The translations under genes were made by a program, and so were the position numbers. From Pseudomonas sp. N3-W (GTDB lineage Bacteria > Pseudomonadota > Gammaproteobacteria > Pseudomonadales > Pseudomonadaceae): a stretch of DNA of 64,000 nt. The stretch is from the NCBI RefSeq assembly GCF_024970185.1, contig NZ_CP103965.1:1422001-1486000 (forward strand). The letters are read 5' to 3'. A model generated the notes under the pieces. The model had not been told where the DNA came from, ran no database searches, and was given only the letters and a program-made list of their open reading frames with translations. Below, one piece after another: positions 27,568-37,163 of this stretch. Each line of letters starts with the position of its first letter. The stretch's first letter is position 1.

Positions 27568-29973
27568 ATGATTCGCCGTTCGTTGCCCGCTGTTTTTGCC
27601 CTGATGTTCGCTACACCGTTGTTGGCCGCCCCCGCCGGTCAGCAGACGCTGTTCAACTTTGTGCGCCCCGCCGATGTGGTCAAGGTGGCGACGCAGGACG
27701 CCAGCCTGCCGCAATCCAACGCCGAGCAAACGGCCGAAGGCGAGGTGCTGCGCCGGGTGACGTTTAATCCGGTGGCCCGGCCGACCCTGAGCCTGGCCCC
27801 GCAAACCGGCGCCTGGGACTGGTCACAGTCGGGCATGATGAGCTTGCGCCTGCAAAGCGCGATGAACTGGGCTGTGACCCTGTACGTGACGATCCAGAGC
27901 AACGACGGCCGGACCCTGACCAGCCGCGTCGACCTGCCAGCCGGCCCTGCGCAAACCCTGCTGGTGCCGCTGGTGGCGAGTTCGCCGTTGAGCCAGGGCA
28001 TGAAGGCCGGGCCGCCAATGCCGATGACGTTCGAGGGGCAACGCGTGTTGCTCGCCAGCAGTACCGGTGAGATAGACCGCAGCCAAGTGGTGTCGGTCAG
28101 CGTGTCGATGGACCAGCCGAAAGTCGCCCAGAGCATTCTGCTGGAGCGCTTCGGCGTGCAGGACGGCGAGGCCGTGACCAAAGCAGCCTATGGCGCTCTG
28201 GTTGATGCCTACGGTCAATCGACGCGAGCCAAATGGCCGGAGAAAATCAGCAGCGACGAGCAACTCAAAGCCGCCGCCGCCAAGGAACAGCAACAGCTGA
28301 AAACCTGGCTGGCCGAGCGCGAAAAGTCCTCACTGGACAAATTCGGTGGCTGGAGCAAAGGCCCGGCGTTCAAGGCCAGCGGCTTTTTCCGTACAGAGAA
28401 GCGTGACGGTCGCTGGTATCTGGTGACCCCGCAAGGCCATCCGTTCTACTCACTGGGCGTCAACACCGTCGCACCGGATGCCGACCAGACTTACATCGCC
28501 GGGCGCGAGTGGATGTTCGAATCCCTGCCCAAGGCCGATGAACCACTGGCCAGCCACTATGGCGAAGGCGATAACCGTGGCGGCAACGGCGTCGATCAGG
28601 GCCGCGCCTACAACGCCGGTCGCTGGTATGACTTCTATGGCGCCAACGTGCAGCGGCTTTATGGTCAGCCGTGTGTGGTGACCAGCGAAACCAAGGCGGG
28701 CGTGGCCGATGCGGCCAAAGCGGATGCACAGACCGCCGAGAAACCGGCTGCCGCGCCTTGCAAACCCGATGCAATCGATGAGAAAAACTGGGCCAGCCAT
28801 ACCCTGGATCGCCTGCAAGCCTGGGGCTTCAACACCGTCGGCAACTGGAGCGCACCGTCGTTGGCCGAGGCTGACCGCGTTCCGTACACGCTGCCGCTGT
28901 CGATCGTCGGTGATTACGCCAGCATCAGCACCGGCACCGACTGGTGGGGCGGCATGCCCGACCCGTTCGACCCGCGTTTCGCCATGGCCACCGAACGTGC
29001 CGTGGCCATTGCCGCGCGCGACCACCGTGACGATCCGTGGCTGATCGGCTACTTCGCCGACAACGAGCTGGCCTGGGCCGGTCCTGGCGACGATCCGAAG
29101 GCCCGTTATGCGCTGGCCTACAACACCTTGAAAATGACCACCGACGTGCCGGCCAAACGGGCGTTTCTCAAGCAATTGCGCGACAAGTACCGCAATCAGG
29201 CCGGTTTGTCGAAAGCCTGGGGCATTGACCTGCCAGCCTGGGAACTGATGGAAGACCCGGGCTTCGTGGCCCCGCTGCCAAGTGCCGAACACCCGGAAAT
29301 CGAAGCTGACCTGAAATATTTCCAGAAGGTCTTTGCCGACACGTACTTCAAGACCATCTCCGATTCGCTGAAATGGCACGCGCCGAACCAGTTGCTGCTT
29401 GGCGGTCGTTTCGCCATCAGCACCCCGGAAGCGGTGGAGTCTTGCGCACAGTATTGCGACGTATTGAGCTTCAACATGTACACCCTGCGGCCGCAGGACG
29501 GTTATGACTTCGCCAAACTGCGCAGCCTGGATAAACCGGTGCTGATCACCGAATTCAACTTTGGCTCGGCGGATCGCGGCCCGTTCTGGGGTGGCGTGAC
29601 GCAGTTGGCCAGGGAAGAGGATCGCGGGACGGCATACGCCAACTTCCTCAAACAGGCGCTGAGTGAGCCATCGATTGTCGGGGTGCACTGGTTCCAGTAC
29701 CTCGATCAGCCGGTGACCGGGCGCCTGCTGGATGGCGAGAATGGCCATTTCGGTCTGGTGGGCATCACAGATCTGCCGTTCCAGGGCTTCGTCGAGAGTG
29801 TGCGCAAGAGCAATCTGGCGACCGTTGATCAGTTGGGCAAAGAGGCCGAAAAGGCCAAGGCCGAAGCGGACAAAGCCAACCAGGAAACCGCAGGCGGGCG
29901 CAAAGCCGATGCGGGCAAAGGCGCGGGGCAGGGCGCCGGGCACGCCGGTGGGCATTCCGGCAATGGCCATTGA
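27568..29973 (+). CDS. GH50-like (beta-agarase family) secreted glycosidase
   Basis: 801 residues from the ATG at 27568. Signal 1-20 ends LLAAPAG. An N-terminal beta-sandwich region occupies about residues 20-270. A (beta/alpha)8 catalytic domain follows with 'AWGFNTVGNWSAPSL', the probable acid/base Glu in 'YFADNELAWAG' and the probable nucleophile Glu in 'LITEFNFGSADRGPF'. The later 'VGVHWFQYLDQPVTGR' matches GH50 agarases as I know them. A low-complexity Lys/Ala/Gly/His tail ends the protein (last about 40 residues). Agarose is an unlikely natural substrate in this genus; the true glycan is unknown. Confidence 0.75.
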   Translation: MIRRSLPAVFALMFATPLLAAPAGQQTLFNFVRPADVVKVATQDASLPQSNAEQTAEGEVLRRVTFNPVARPTLSLAPQTGAWDWSQSGMMSLRLQSAMNWAVTLYVTIQSNDGRTLTSRVDLPAGPAQTLLVPLVASSPLSQGMKAGPPMPMTFEGQRVLLASSTGEIDRSQVVSVSVSMDQPKVAQSILLERFGVQDGEAVTKAAYGALVDAYGQSTRAKWPEKISSDEQLKAAAAKEQQQLKTWLAEREKSSLDKFGGWSKGPAFKASGFFRTEKRDGRWYLVTPQGHPFYSLGVNTVAPDADQTYIAGREWMFESLPKADEPLASHYGEGDNRGGNGVDQGRAYNAGRWYDFYGANVQRLYGQPCVVTSETKAGVADAAKADAQTAEKPAAAPCKPDAIDEKNWASHTLDRLQAWGFNTVGNWSAPSLAEADRVPYTLPLSIVGDYASISTGTDWWGGMPDPFDPRFAMATERAVAIAARDHRDDPWLIGYFADNELAWAGPGDDPKARYALAYNTLKMTTDVPAKRAFLKQLRDKYRNQAGLSKAWGIDLPAWELMEDPGFVAPLPSAEHPEIEADLKYFQKVFADTYFKTISDSLKWHAPNQLLLGGRFAISTPEAVESCAQYCDVLSFNMYTLRPQDGYDFAKLRSLDKPVLITEFNFGSADRGPFWGGVTQLAREEDRGTAYANFLKQALSEPSIVGVHWFQYLDQPVTGRLLDGENGHFGLVGITDLPFQGFVESVRKSNLATVDQLGKEAEKAKAEADKANQETAGGRKADAGKGAGQGAGHAGGHSGNGH

Positions 29974-29987
29974 GTTCTGATTGCCCC

Positions 29988-30087
29988 TGTGGCGGGGGAG
30001 CTTGCTCCCGCTGGACTAAGCAGCAGCCCCTTCTTTTTAAAGAAAGGGCCGCTTCGCTGCCCAGCGGGAGCCAGCTCCCTCGCCACA
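29988..30087. repeat. REP doublet, second family
   Basis: TGTGGCGGGGGAGCTTGCTC with inverted AGCTCCCTCGCCACA partner; arms carry mutations relative to the copy at 24659. Confidence 0.8.
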
Positions 30088-30205
30088 ATGGCTTTTTGAA
30101 CAGATTCATGGGCATAACCGCCTGGCCCGCAACTGTTCCCAAAACCTTCAACTACTGGAACAATGCGAGCCAATTTGTAACCGTTAATCCGGGGGAGCGT
30201 CGCGG

Positions 30206-31351
30206 GTGCTGATTCAAGGTCATTACGAGCTTAAATTCGAAGCCGTGCGCGAAGCTTTCGCGGCGTTGTTCGAGGATCCTCAGGAGCGCGGCGCGGCTTT
30301 GTGTATTCAGATCGGCGGCGAAACTGTTCTCGATCTCTGGGCCGGCACGTCCGACAAGGACGGCAGTGAAGCCTGGCACAGCGATACCATCGCCAACCTG
30401 TTCTCCTGCACCAAAACCTTTACCGCCGTCACCGCGCTGCAACTGGTGGCCGAAGGCAAGCTGCAACTCGATGCGCCTGTTGCCCGCTACTGGCCTGAAT
30501 TCGCGGCGGCGGGCAAAGAATCCGTTACGCTGCGCCAATTGCTCTGCCATCAGGCCGGTCTGCCAGCCTTGCGCGAGCTGCTGGCGCCAGAGGCGCTGTA
30601 CGACTGGCAAACCATGGTCGATGCGCTGGCTGCCGAGGCGCCCTGGTGGACGCCAGGAGAAGGCCACGGTTACGCGGCGATCACTTACGGCTGGCTGGTT
30701 GGCGAGTTGTTGCGCCGTGCTGACGGTCGCGGGCCGGGGGAATCCATCGTCGCGCGGGTTGCCAGGCCGCTGGGGCTGGACTTCCATGTCGGCCTGGCCG
30801 ACGAAGAGTTCTACCGCGTGGCGCATATCGCCAGGGGCAAGGGTAATGCAGGGGATGCAGCGGCTCAGCGCTTGCTGCAAGTCACCATGCGTGAGCCGAC
30901 GGCGATGACGACACGGGCATTTACCAATCCGCCGTCTATCATGACCAGTACCAATAAACCGGAGTGGCGGCGTATGCAGCAACCGGCGGCCAACGGCCAT
31001 GGTAATGCTCGCAGCCTGGCGGGGTTCTACACGGGATTGCTGGACGGTAGTTTGCTGGAAGGCGAACTGCTGGATGAACTGACCCGCGAACACAGCCTTG
31101 GCGAAGACAAGACTTTATTGACCCGGACCCGTTTTGGCCTGGGGTGCATGCTCGATCAACCAGACGTTGCGAACGCCACCTACGGCCTCGGCCCACGGGC
31201 ATTCGGACATCCGGGGGCTGGTGGCTCCATCGGTTTTGCTGATCCAGAACATGATGTAGCCTTTGGCTTTGTGACAAATACCTTGGGGCCTTATGTATTG
31301 ATGGATCCGCGAGCACAGAAACTTGTGCGGGTTCTTGCAACTTGTCTGTAA
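30206..31351 (+). CDS. Serine hydrolase of the beta-lactamase (EstB/class C) family
   Basis: 381 residues from a GTG start preceded by GGGGGAG. The nucleophile motif SxxK is 'FSCTKTF' (S67, K70), and the Tyr motif lies in 'GHGYAAITYGWLVGELL'. A third motif near the C-terminus is 'GHPGAGGSIGFADP'. This is the esterase VIII/EstB class, related to penicillin-binding proteins and AmpC, typically with esterase rather than lactamase action. No signal peptide is seen, so it is probably cytosolic. Substrate unknown. Confidence 0.85.
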   Translation: MLIQGHYELKFEAVREAFAALFEDPQERGAALCIQIGGETVLDLWAGTSDKDGSEAWHSDTIANLFSCTKTFTAVTALQLVAEGKLQLDAPVARYWPEFAAAGKESVTLRQLLCHQAGLPALRELLAPEALYDWQTMVDALAAEAPWWTPGEGHGYAAITYGWLVGELLRRADGRGPGESIVARVARPLGLDFHVGLADEEFYRVAHIARGKGNAGDAAAQRLLQVTMREPTAMTTRAFTNPPSIMTSTNKPEWRRMQQPAANGHGNARSLAGFYTGLLDGSLLEGELLDELTREHSLGEDKTLLTRTRFGLGCMLDQPDVANATYGLGPRAFGHPGAGGSIGFADPEHDVAFGFVTNTLGPYVLMDPRAQKLVRVLATCL

Positions 31352-31464
31352 TGCTTTGTTGATAGTTCCTGAACAGGAATTACGTAACTTTTTTTGATTC
31401 AATGCGTCTGTTATGCGGTCCGATTCGGGCCTGATTGTTCATTACTTCATTTTGTGGAAATCCA

Positions 31465-32679
31465 ATGTCATACAACAAATCTCTCGCTTTGGCAGTGTGC
31501 TTCGCTATCACGGGTTGCGCGCAAACTCCGCAAAATGACGCCGACGGCGGCCACTGGTGGCAGTTCGGTTCCACCGACAAAGTGACGGTCAAGGACACGG
31601 GCGCTGTGGCGGCGGCTTCGACCGCTCCTGCCGCTCCTGCCGCACCGGCCAAGCCTGCCACCGCTGCAACACCGGCGCCGGTGAAAACCGCTGCTGCTGG
31701 CGCCGCTGCTGCGCCGGCACCGCTGCAACCAGCGGCAACCGCGCCAGTGGCTGCGACGGACAGTGGCACTCGTTGGTACTGGCCTTTCGCTTCCGCAGAC
31801 AGCGCAGCCAAGCCGGCCGCTACGCCGGACGCCAAAGCTGCCGTTGCGCCAACGCCAGCCGCCCAGCCTGCTACCGTGGCCAAGGCCGATACCGGTGGCA
31901 ACTGGTGGTGGCCGTTCGGTGCCAAGGACCAAGGCGCGGCCAAGGGCCAGCCTGCTGCCAAGGCCATACCGATGCCGGATCCAAAAGTTACCCAGGCCTG
32001 GCTTGACGACTATGAGCCACGCCTGCGCGCCGCCATCAAGGACAGCAACCTGCAACTTGAGCGTCGTGACAATGTGCTGGTCGTGATCGCGCCGGTAGAA
32101 GGCTCGTTCAACCCGAAACGTCCGACCATGCTGCTGCCTGTGACCCTTGGCCCGTTCAGCCGTGTCGCGAAAATCCTTGAAGTCGATCCGAAAACCGCCG
32201 TGCTGATCCTGGGCAACAGTGACACGACCGGCGCTGCACCTGATAACCAGAAACTGAGCATGCAACAAGCTCAGTCCGTCGCGGCGATCTTCAGCCTCAG
32301 CGGTCTGAAACGTGATCGCCTGATGATGCGTGGCCTGGGCGGTGATGCCCCGCGTGCCGCCAACGACAGCGAGCAAGGCCGTGCCTTGAACCGCCGTGTG
32401 GAAATGCTGGTGACTCAGCAAAACACCATGGTGGCATTGTTGAGCAAGTACAACATGCCGATGCCGGCACCGGTGATGATTGCCGCTCAGGACGTCAAGC
32501 CGGCGACGGCACCTGCTCCAGCGCCAGCAGCCAAAAAAGCCGCCGCGACCAAAAAGGCTCCAGCCAAGAAAGTCGCAGCCAAGAAAGCCCCGGCCAAAGC
32601 AGCAGCGAAGAAAACTGCTCCAGCCAAGGCTGATGCCGATACTAAGAAAGTCGCAGCAACGGACGCCGCGAAGAACTGA
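31465..32679 (+). CDS. OmpA-family lipoprotein with W-rich repeats and histone-like tail
   Basis: 404 residues from the ATG at 31465. Lipobox ITGC follows the signal. The N-terminal half is an Ala/Pro-rich linker with three aromatic repeats: 'GGHWWQFG', 'GTRWYWPFA' and 'GGNWWWPFG'. The OmpA C-terminal domain spans about residues 205-335 with '[13 protein letters not shown]' and '[12 protein letters not shown]'. The last about 50 residues are Lys/Ala/Pro repeats ([18 protein letters not shown]) like histone H1 or AlgP tails. pdxH follows after 23 bp on the same strand. Confidence 0.85.
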   Translation: MSYNKSLALAVCFAITGCAQTPQNDADGGHWWQFGSTDKVTVKDTGAVAAASTAPAAPAAPAKPATAATPAPVKTAAAGAAAAPAPLQPAATAPVAATDSGTRWYWPFASADSAAKPAATPDAKAAVAPTPAAQPATVAKADTGGNWWWPFGAKDQGAAKGQPAAKAIPMPDPKVTQAWLDDYEPRLRAAIKDSNLQLERRDNVLVVIAPVEGSFNPKRPTMLLPVTLGPFSRVAKILEVDPKTAVLILGNSDTTGAAPDNQKLSMQQAQSVAAIFSLSGLKRDRLMMRGLGGDAPRAANDSEQGRALNRRVEMLVTQQNTMVALLSKYNMPMPAPVMIAAQDVKPATAPAPAPAAKKAAATKKAPAKKVAAKKAPAKAAAKKTAPAKADADTKKVAATDAAKN

Positions 32680-32702
32680 TCGTCAACCAGAAGGAATGTG
32701 CC

Positions 32703-33350
32703 ATGAGCCAGGCCCTGGCTGATATGCGTCGCGACTACACCCGCGACGGCTTGACCGAGGCGCAAGCCCCGGCCGAGCCGTTCGCGCTGTTCCACCAATG
32801 GTTCGCCGACGCGGTGAAAACCGAGCAGGCGCCGGTGGAGGCCAACGCCATGACCCTGGCCACGGTCGATCAGGACGGTCGCCCGCATTGCCGGATTCTG
32901 CTGCTCAAGGGCCTGGACGCAAAGGGCTTCACCTTCTTCACCAACTACGACAGCGCCAAGGGCCAGCATCTGGCCGCGAACCCGTTCGCGGCCATGACGT
33001 TTTTCTGGCCGACGCTGGAGCGTCAGGTACGCATCGAAGGTCGGGTGGTGAAGGTCACGCCTCAAGAGTCCGACGCTTACTATCAGGTCCGTCCGCTGGG
33101 CAGCCGACTCGGCGCCTGGGCTTCGCCCCAGAGCCGGGTGATTGCCGGTCGCGGCGAGCTTGAAGAACTGCTCAAGGCCACCGAGCAGCGCTTCAGCGAC
33201 AGCCAGCCTGATTGCCCCGAACACTGGGGCGGTTATCGCTTGTTGCCGGAGCGCATCGAATTCTGGCAGGGCCGGCCAAGCCGCCTGCACGACCGCCTCA
33301 ACTACCGTCAGCAGGGCGCCGACTGGATTCTTGAACGCCTGGCGCCTTAA
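32703..33350 (+). CDS. pdxH: Pyridoxamine 5'-phosphate oxidase
   Basis: 215 residues, the standard length. It oxidises pyridoxamine/pyridoxine 5'-phosphate to PLP using FMN. Motifs: '[22 protein letters not shown]', '[38 protein letters not shown]' region (FMN/substrate), and the C-terminal '[17 protein letters not shown]' signature with the PLP-binding Arg and His. It has an AAGGAATGTGCC ribosome site region. It is close behind the OmpA-type gene and convergent with a small membrane-protein gene. Confidence 0.95.
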   Translation: MSQALADMRRDYTRDGLTEAQAPAEPFALFHQWFADAVKTEQAPVEANAMTLATVDQDGRPHCRILLLKGLDAKGFTFFTNYDSAKGQHLAANPFAAMTFFWPTLERQVRIEGRVVKVTPQESDAYYQVRPLGSRLGAWASPQSRVIAGRGELEELLKATEQRFSDSQPDCPEHWGGYRLLPERIEFWQGRPSRLHDRLNYRQQGADWILERLAP

Positions 33351-33355
33351 GCAGT

Positions 33356-33592
33356 CTACCGACCGCAATAGCCTGCTTCAGCGGCTTCAAGCCACTGAGG
33401 CAGGTCCCGACGCTTGATCTTCTGCACCCTGGCGTGCGCCAATTGTTGGAGCATGAAGGCTTTTTTCGCTTCATCCTGACCTGCCAGCGACAATGCCAGA
33501 TCGCGGTCCATCCAGCGTTTGATCCGCACGTACAGCCACCAATGGAAGTACAAACCGGCCACGGTCGTGATGGCAATGATGAAGTAATCCAT
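33356..33592 (-). CDS. Small single-pass membrane protein, hypothetical
   Basis: 78 residues. One hydrophobic helix at about 3-20 ('YFIIAITTVAGLYFHWWLYV') is followed by a basic, helical cytosolic tail rich in Arg/Lys and Gln. It converges with pdxH only 5 bp away, and has a GGATTTTC-type weak ribosome site. I do not recognise a family. Coding is likely because it fills the gap and has sensible topology. Confidence 0.65.
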   Translation of the reverse strand: MDYFIIAITTVAGLYFHWWLYVRIKRWMDRDLALSLAGQDEAKKAFMLQQLAHARVQKIKRRDLPQWLEAAEAGYCGR

Positions 33593-33759
33593 GAAAATCC
33601 TTGGGTTTACGGGGCAAATTTCGTCATTTGACGCTACTGTGTTGTGACATCAGAAGGCCTGTACCGGGCCTGAATGAAACCAATTTTATCCGGGCCATGT
33701 CGTGACAGGCATCAGGCTGCGGAGTTTAATGAATACCTGTCCTTATGGAGTTTGATGCT

Positions 33760-34224
33760 ATGCGTAAGTCTGTTCTGCTGGTTGCTTCCTTTTCCACGAT
33801 GGCGATGTTGCTCACCGGCTGCCAATCCAGCCTGACCGGTGACTCCTACTCCCGTGACGAAGCGCGTCGGGTGCAGACGATTCGCATGGGCACCATCGAA
33901 TCCCTGCGTCCGGTGAAAATCGAAGGCACCAAGACCCCAATCGGCGGCGTTGCCGGTGCTGTGGTCGGCGGTGTCGGCGGCAGCGCCATCGGTGGCGGTC
34001 GCGGCAGTGTTGTGGCCGCAGTGGTGGGCGCCGTCGCTGGCGGCCTGATCGGCTCCGCCGCCGAAGAAGGCCTGACCCGCACCCAGGGCGTTGAAATCAC
34101 CGTCCGCGAAGACGACGGCAGCATGCGCGCCTACGTCCAGGAAGTTCAGCCAAACGAAGTGTTCCGCGTTGGCGAACGTGTACGGATTTCCACTGTTGGT
34201 GGGACTAGCCGCGTTTCGCACTAA
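33760..34224 (+). CDS. Glycine-zipper (SlyB/2TM) lipoprotein
   Basis: 154 residues from the ATG at 33760, chosen for GGAG 9 bp upstream; a second ATG 15 bp earlier is in frame. Lipobox LTGC. Residues about 60-105 form a glycine-zipper two-helix domain ('GGVAGAVVGGVGGSAIGGG', 'VVAAVVGAVAGGLIGSAA'). The C-terminal beta region 'GVEITVREDDGSMRAYVQE' is typical of SlyB/PcpA-type outer-membrane lipoproteins that stabilise the envelope. Followed by a strong terminator. Confidence 0.9.
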   Translation: MRKSVLLVASFSTMAMLLTGCQSSLTGDSYSRDEARRVQTIRMGTIESLRPVKIEGTKTPIGGVAGAVVGGVGGSAIGGGRGSVVAAVVGAVAGGLIGSAAEEGLTRTQGVEITVREDDGSMRAYVQEVQPNEVFRVGERVRISTVGGTSRVSH

Positions 34225-34243
34225 GCGTTACGGGTAGAAAAAC

Positions 34244-34278
34244 AAAACCCCCGACCGGGTGACTGGTCGGGGGTTTTT
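34244..34278 (+). terminator. Rho-independent terminator
   Basis: AAAACCCCCGACC...GGTCGGGGGTTTTT: strong GC stem and T-tract just after the SlyB-like gene; A-tract on the other side allows use from either direction. Confidence 0.9.
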
Positions 34279-34334
34279 ATTTGGGATGAGAGAACATTTT
34301 CAGTCTTCATATACAACGGTATGTTGATAGGGTT

Positions 34335-34565
34335 TCAACCATTGCCTGTGAGCTGGAAATAATAGAGAGGGTTTTGGAGCGGTTTTCCTGTCAGCGTCTC
34401 AAGCGCTGATAGCTGCACATGGGTCAGATCATATCCTTCCCATCCTTGCTGTTCTGTCGTCCAGCCCATTATGGTTTTTATTTGCTCATCGCAACCATGC
34501 GGTAGCCCAATCGCATAGGCTTGGAAATCTGTTTTTTTGTCAAAGGCGGGCGTTGTCTCTGTTTC
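34335..34565 (-). pseudogene. C-terminal remnant of an immunity-like (DUF7683-type?) protein
   Basis: Directly after the nhaA stop (34566-34568), the minus strand stays open for 76 codons in the same frame, but has no start. It reads 'ETETTPAFDKKTDFQAYAIG...' through 'IMGWTTEQQGWEGYDLTHVQ' to 'YYFQLTGNG' and a TGA at 34335. Its composition is protein-like and it ends in a natural-looking C-terminus. The 'GYDL...LSALETLTGK...YYFQLT' pattern resembles small immunity-type proteins I associate with DUF7683. The 5' part is missing, cut where nhaA ends. Base composition is lower in GC than the neighbours. Confidence 0.55.
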
Positions 34566-35753
34566 TCAGGACGGCAGCGCCGTGTTTTTACGGCTCGCCA
34601 TCGCGGTCACCGTGTACCCGATCAGTGCCGCCAGAATCGAACCGGTGAGAATGCCCATGCGATCCATGCCGGCGTAGTCACTGACGCCCGGCTCGAAAGC
34701 CAGGGAACCGACAAACAGGCTCATGGTAAAGCCGATCCCGCAGAGGATCGCCACACCCAGTACCTGGCCCCAGTTGGCGCCTTGGGGCAGGGCGGCGATG
34801 CCGGTTTTTACCGCGAGCCAGGTCAGGCCGAACACACCCAGCGTCTTGCCCAGCAACAGGCCGACCGCGATGCCCATCGGCACGTGGTGGGTGAAGCTTT
34901 CCAGGGTTACGCCGGTCAGGGACAGGCCGGCGTTGGCGAAGGCGAACAGCGGCAGGATGCCGTAGGCGACCCATGGGTGCAGGGCGTGTTCCAGGGTCAG
35001 CAATGGCGAAGGTTCGGCATTTTTCGTGCGCAAGGGAATGCAGAAGGCCAGGGTCACACCGGCCAGCGTGGCGTGGACGCCACTCTTGAGCACGCAGACC
35101 CAGAGGATCAGGCCGATGATCAGGTACGGTCCGAGCTTGACCACGCCCAGCCGGTTCATCGCAATCAACGCGACGATGCAGGTCCCGGCCAGCGCCAGCG
35201 ACAGGGTCGACAGCGTGCCGGAGTAGAAGATCGCAATGACGATGATGGCGCCCAGGTCGTCGATGATCGCCAGCGTCATCAGGAACAGCTTCAGCGACAC
35301 CGGTACACGCTTGCCCAGCAGGGCGAGTACGCCGAGGGCGAAGGCAATGTCGGTAGCCATCGGAATGGCCCAGCCGCCAAGTGCTGCGGGGTTGTCACGG
35401 TTGAGGAACCAGTAGATCAGCGCTGGCACCACCATGCCGCCAATCGCTGCGGCGCCGGGCAGGACAATCTGCGACGGCTTCGACAGCTGACCGTCGAGGA
35501 CTTCGCGTTTGACTTCCAGGCCGATCAGCAGGAAGAACAATGCCATCAGGCCATCGTTGATCCACAGCAGCGCCGGTTTGGCGATTTGCAGCGCACCGAC
35601 CTGCGCCACCACCGGCGCGTCGAGGAAGTTGGCGTACAGCCACGACAACGGCGAATTGTTGATGATCAGGGCAAGCGCTGCAGCGGCGATCAGTAACAGA
35701 CCGCTGGCGGCTTCCAACTGGAAGAAACGCGTGAAAGTGCTACGCAGAGGCAA
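34566..35753 (-). CDS. nhaA: Na+/H+ antiporter NhaA
   Basis: 395 residues from a TTG start, matching family N-termini ('[20 protein letters not shown]'), with GGAG about 9 bp upstream. Twelve-helix inner-membrane antiporter exchanging two H+ for one Na+. Key acidic residues are present: the 'ATDIAFALG' Asp (E. coli D133) and the tandem Asp of '[11 protein letters not shown]' (E. coli D163/D164). It is divergent from the Cds1-like gene across an unusually AT-rich spacer. A decayed gene fragment lies immediately past its stop. Confidence 0.95.
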   Translation of the reverse strand: MPLRSTFTRFFQLEAASGLLLIAAAALALIINNSPLSWLYANFLDAPVVAQVGALQIAKPALLWINDGLMALFFLLIGLEVKREVLDGQLSKPSQIVLPGAAAIGGMVVPALIYWFLNRDNPAALGGWAIPMATDIAFALGVLALLGKRVPVSLKLFLMTLAIIDDLGAIIVIAIFYSGTLSTLSLALAGTCIVALIAMNRLGVVKLGPYLIIGLILWVCVLKSGVHATLAGVTLAFCIPLRTKNAEPSPLLTLEHALHPWVAYGILPLFAFANAGLSLTGVTLESFTHHVPMGIAVGLLLGKTLGVFGLTWLAVKTGIAALPQGANWGQVLGVAILCGIGFTMSLFVGSLAFEPGVSDYAGMDRMGILTGSILAALIGYTVTAMASRKNTALPS

Positions 35754-36003
35754 GGTCGCTCTCCATCGATAAATTCAAAAGGTGGCACACCCTAACCCGT
35801 ACCGTTAGTTGTTAAAACAAAAGTTATATTCTTTTTTGTTATAAGCCATTGCCACAGGCCCGGCCAGACTGGAGATGAGCCTAGCAGTTGGCCGGCATAT
35901 TGAACCTCAGCTGTATCTGTGCGGGGTGTAGGATTTTTCCTAAGCTTGTGGGCTGAGCCTTGTCACGAGGCCGATTCTTGCCCGATTCAACGAGAAGACC
36001 ACC
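35754..36003. promoter_or_regulatory. AT-rich divergent promoter region nhaA / PLP enzyme
   Basis: About 250 bp separate the divergent starts. A conspicuously AT-rich core at about 35814-35845 (ACAAAAGTTATATTC, TTTTTTGTTATAA) stands out from the GC-rich surroundings and is the likely promoter and regulator-binding zone. No specific operator was identified. Confidence 0.4.
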
Positions 36004-37098
36004 ATGAGCGACAACCGACAGTGGGCCCGCGAAGCCATCCGCATTATCGAGGCTGACTTCCAGCGCAGCGCCGATACCCACCTGATTCCCCTGCCGCTGC
36101 CGGGTTTGCCGGGCATCGAGTTGTACTTCAAGGATGAGTCCAGCCACCCCACCGGCAGCCTGAAACACCGGCTCGCCCGTTCGTTGTTTCTCTATGCACT
36201 GTGTAACGGCTGGCTCAAGCCCGGTGCGCCGGTGATCGAGGCGTCCAGCGGTTCGACGGCGATTTCCGAGGCGTACTTCGCAAGGTTGCTGGGGCTGCCT
36301 TTTATTGCGGTGATGCCGGCGACCACGTCCAAAGAGAAGATCGCACAGATCGCCTTTTACGGTGGCAAGAGCCATCTGGTGGACGACCCGACGCAGATTT
36401 ACGCCGAGTCCGAGCGTCTGGCTCGCGAACACGACGGGCATTTCATCGACCAGTTCACCTACGCCGAACGCGCCACCGACTGGCGGGCGAACAACAATAT
36501 CGCCGAATCGATCTTCCAGCAGATGCGTTTCGAGCAGCACCCGGAGCCGAGCTGGCTGATTTCCAGCCCCGGCACCGGCGGCACTACGGCGACCCTGGGT
36601 CGTTACGTGCGTTATCGCCAGCACTGCACCCGCGTGCTGTGCGCCGATGCCGAACGTTCGGTGTTTTTCGAGTACTACCAGACCGGTGACGCCAGCCTTC
36701 GTCTGGATTGCGGTTCGCGGATTGAAGGCATTGGCCGGCCACGGGTGGAAGCGTCGTTCCTGCCCAAGGTGATCGATGCGATGGTCAAGGTGCCGGACGC
36801 TTTGTCACTGGCGGCCATGCATTACCTGGCGCAGCGCCTGGGGCGTCGTGTGGGAGGCTCAAGCGGGACCAACCTGATCGGTGCCTTGATGGCGGCGCAG
36901 CAGATGGTGGCGGCAGGGGAGTCGGGGTCGATCGTGGCGATCCTGTGCGATGGTGGCGAACGTTATGCCACCACCTATTACGATCAGGACTGGCTCAAGG
37001 CCCAGGGGTATGAATTAAGCGGCTTGATGGCGGCTGTGACGGCGAGTGTCGAGCGTGGCGAGCCGCTGCCGGCCTCTGTATTACGAGCGAACATCTGA
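36004..37098 (+). CDS. PLP-dependent cysteine synthase/desulfhydrase family protein (Cds1-like)
   Basis: 364 residues, fold type II PLP enzyme. The PLP Lys is K54 in '[13 protein letters not shown]'; the substrate loop is '[22 protein letters not shown]' and the phosphate-binding glycine loop is '[15 protein letters not shown]'. These features fit the clade related to CysK/CysM that includes the Cds1 cysteine desulfhydrase better than true cysteine synthases. Direction of the reaction (cysteine breakdown to sulfide versus synthesis) is inferred. Monocistronic, followed by a single REP. Confidence 0.8.
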   Translation: MSDNRQWAREAIRIIEADFQRSADTHLIPLPLPGLPGIELYFKDESSHPTGSLKHRLARSLFLYALCNGWLKPGAPVIEASSGSTAISEAYFARLLGLPFIAVMPATTSKEKIAQIAFYGGKSHLVDDPTQIYAESERLAREHDGHFIDQFTYAERATDWRANNNIAESIFQQMRFEQHPEPSWLISSPGTGGTTATLGRYVRYRQHCTRVLCADAERSVFFEYYQTGDASLRLDCGSRIEGIGRPRVEASFLPKVIDAMVKVPDALSLAAMHYLAQRLGRRVGGSSGTNLIGALMAAQQMVAAGESGSIVAILCDGGERYATTYYDQDWLKAQGYELSGLMAAVTASVERGEPLPASVLRANI

Positions 37099-37115
37099 CA
37101 CACCGCAGAACAAAA

Positions 37116-37140
37116 TGTGGGAGCGGGCTTGCTCCCACAA
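37116..37140. repeat. Single short REP hairpin
   Basis: TGTGGGAGCGGGCTTGCTCCCACAA, a compact self-complementary unit between the PLP-enzyme and FAD-dehydrogenase gene ends; may serve as their shared 3' hairpin. Confidence 0.7.
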
Positions 37141-37163
37141 TTTTTTGTTGCCAGGAGTGCGTG

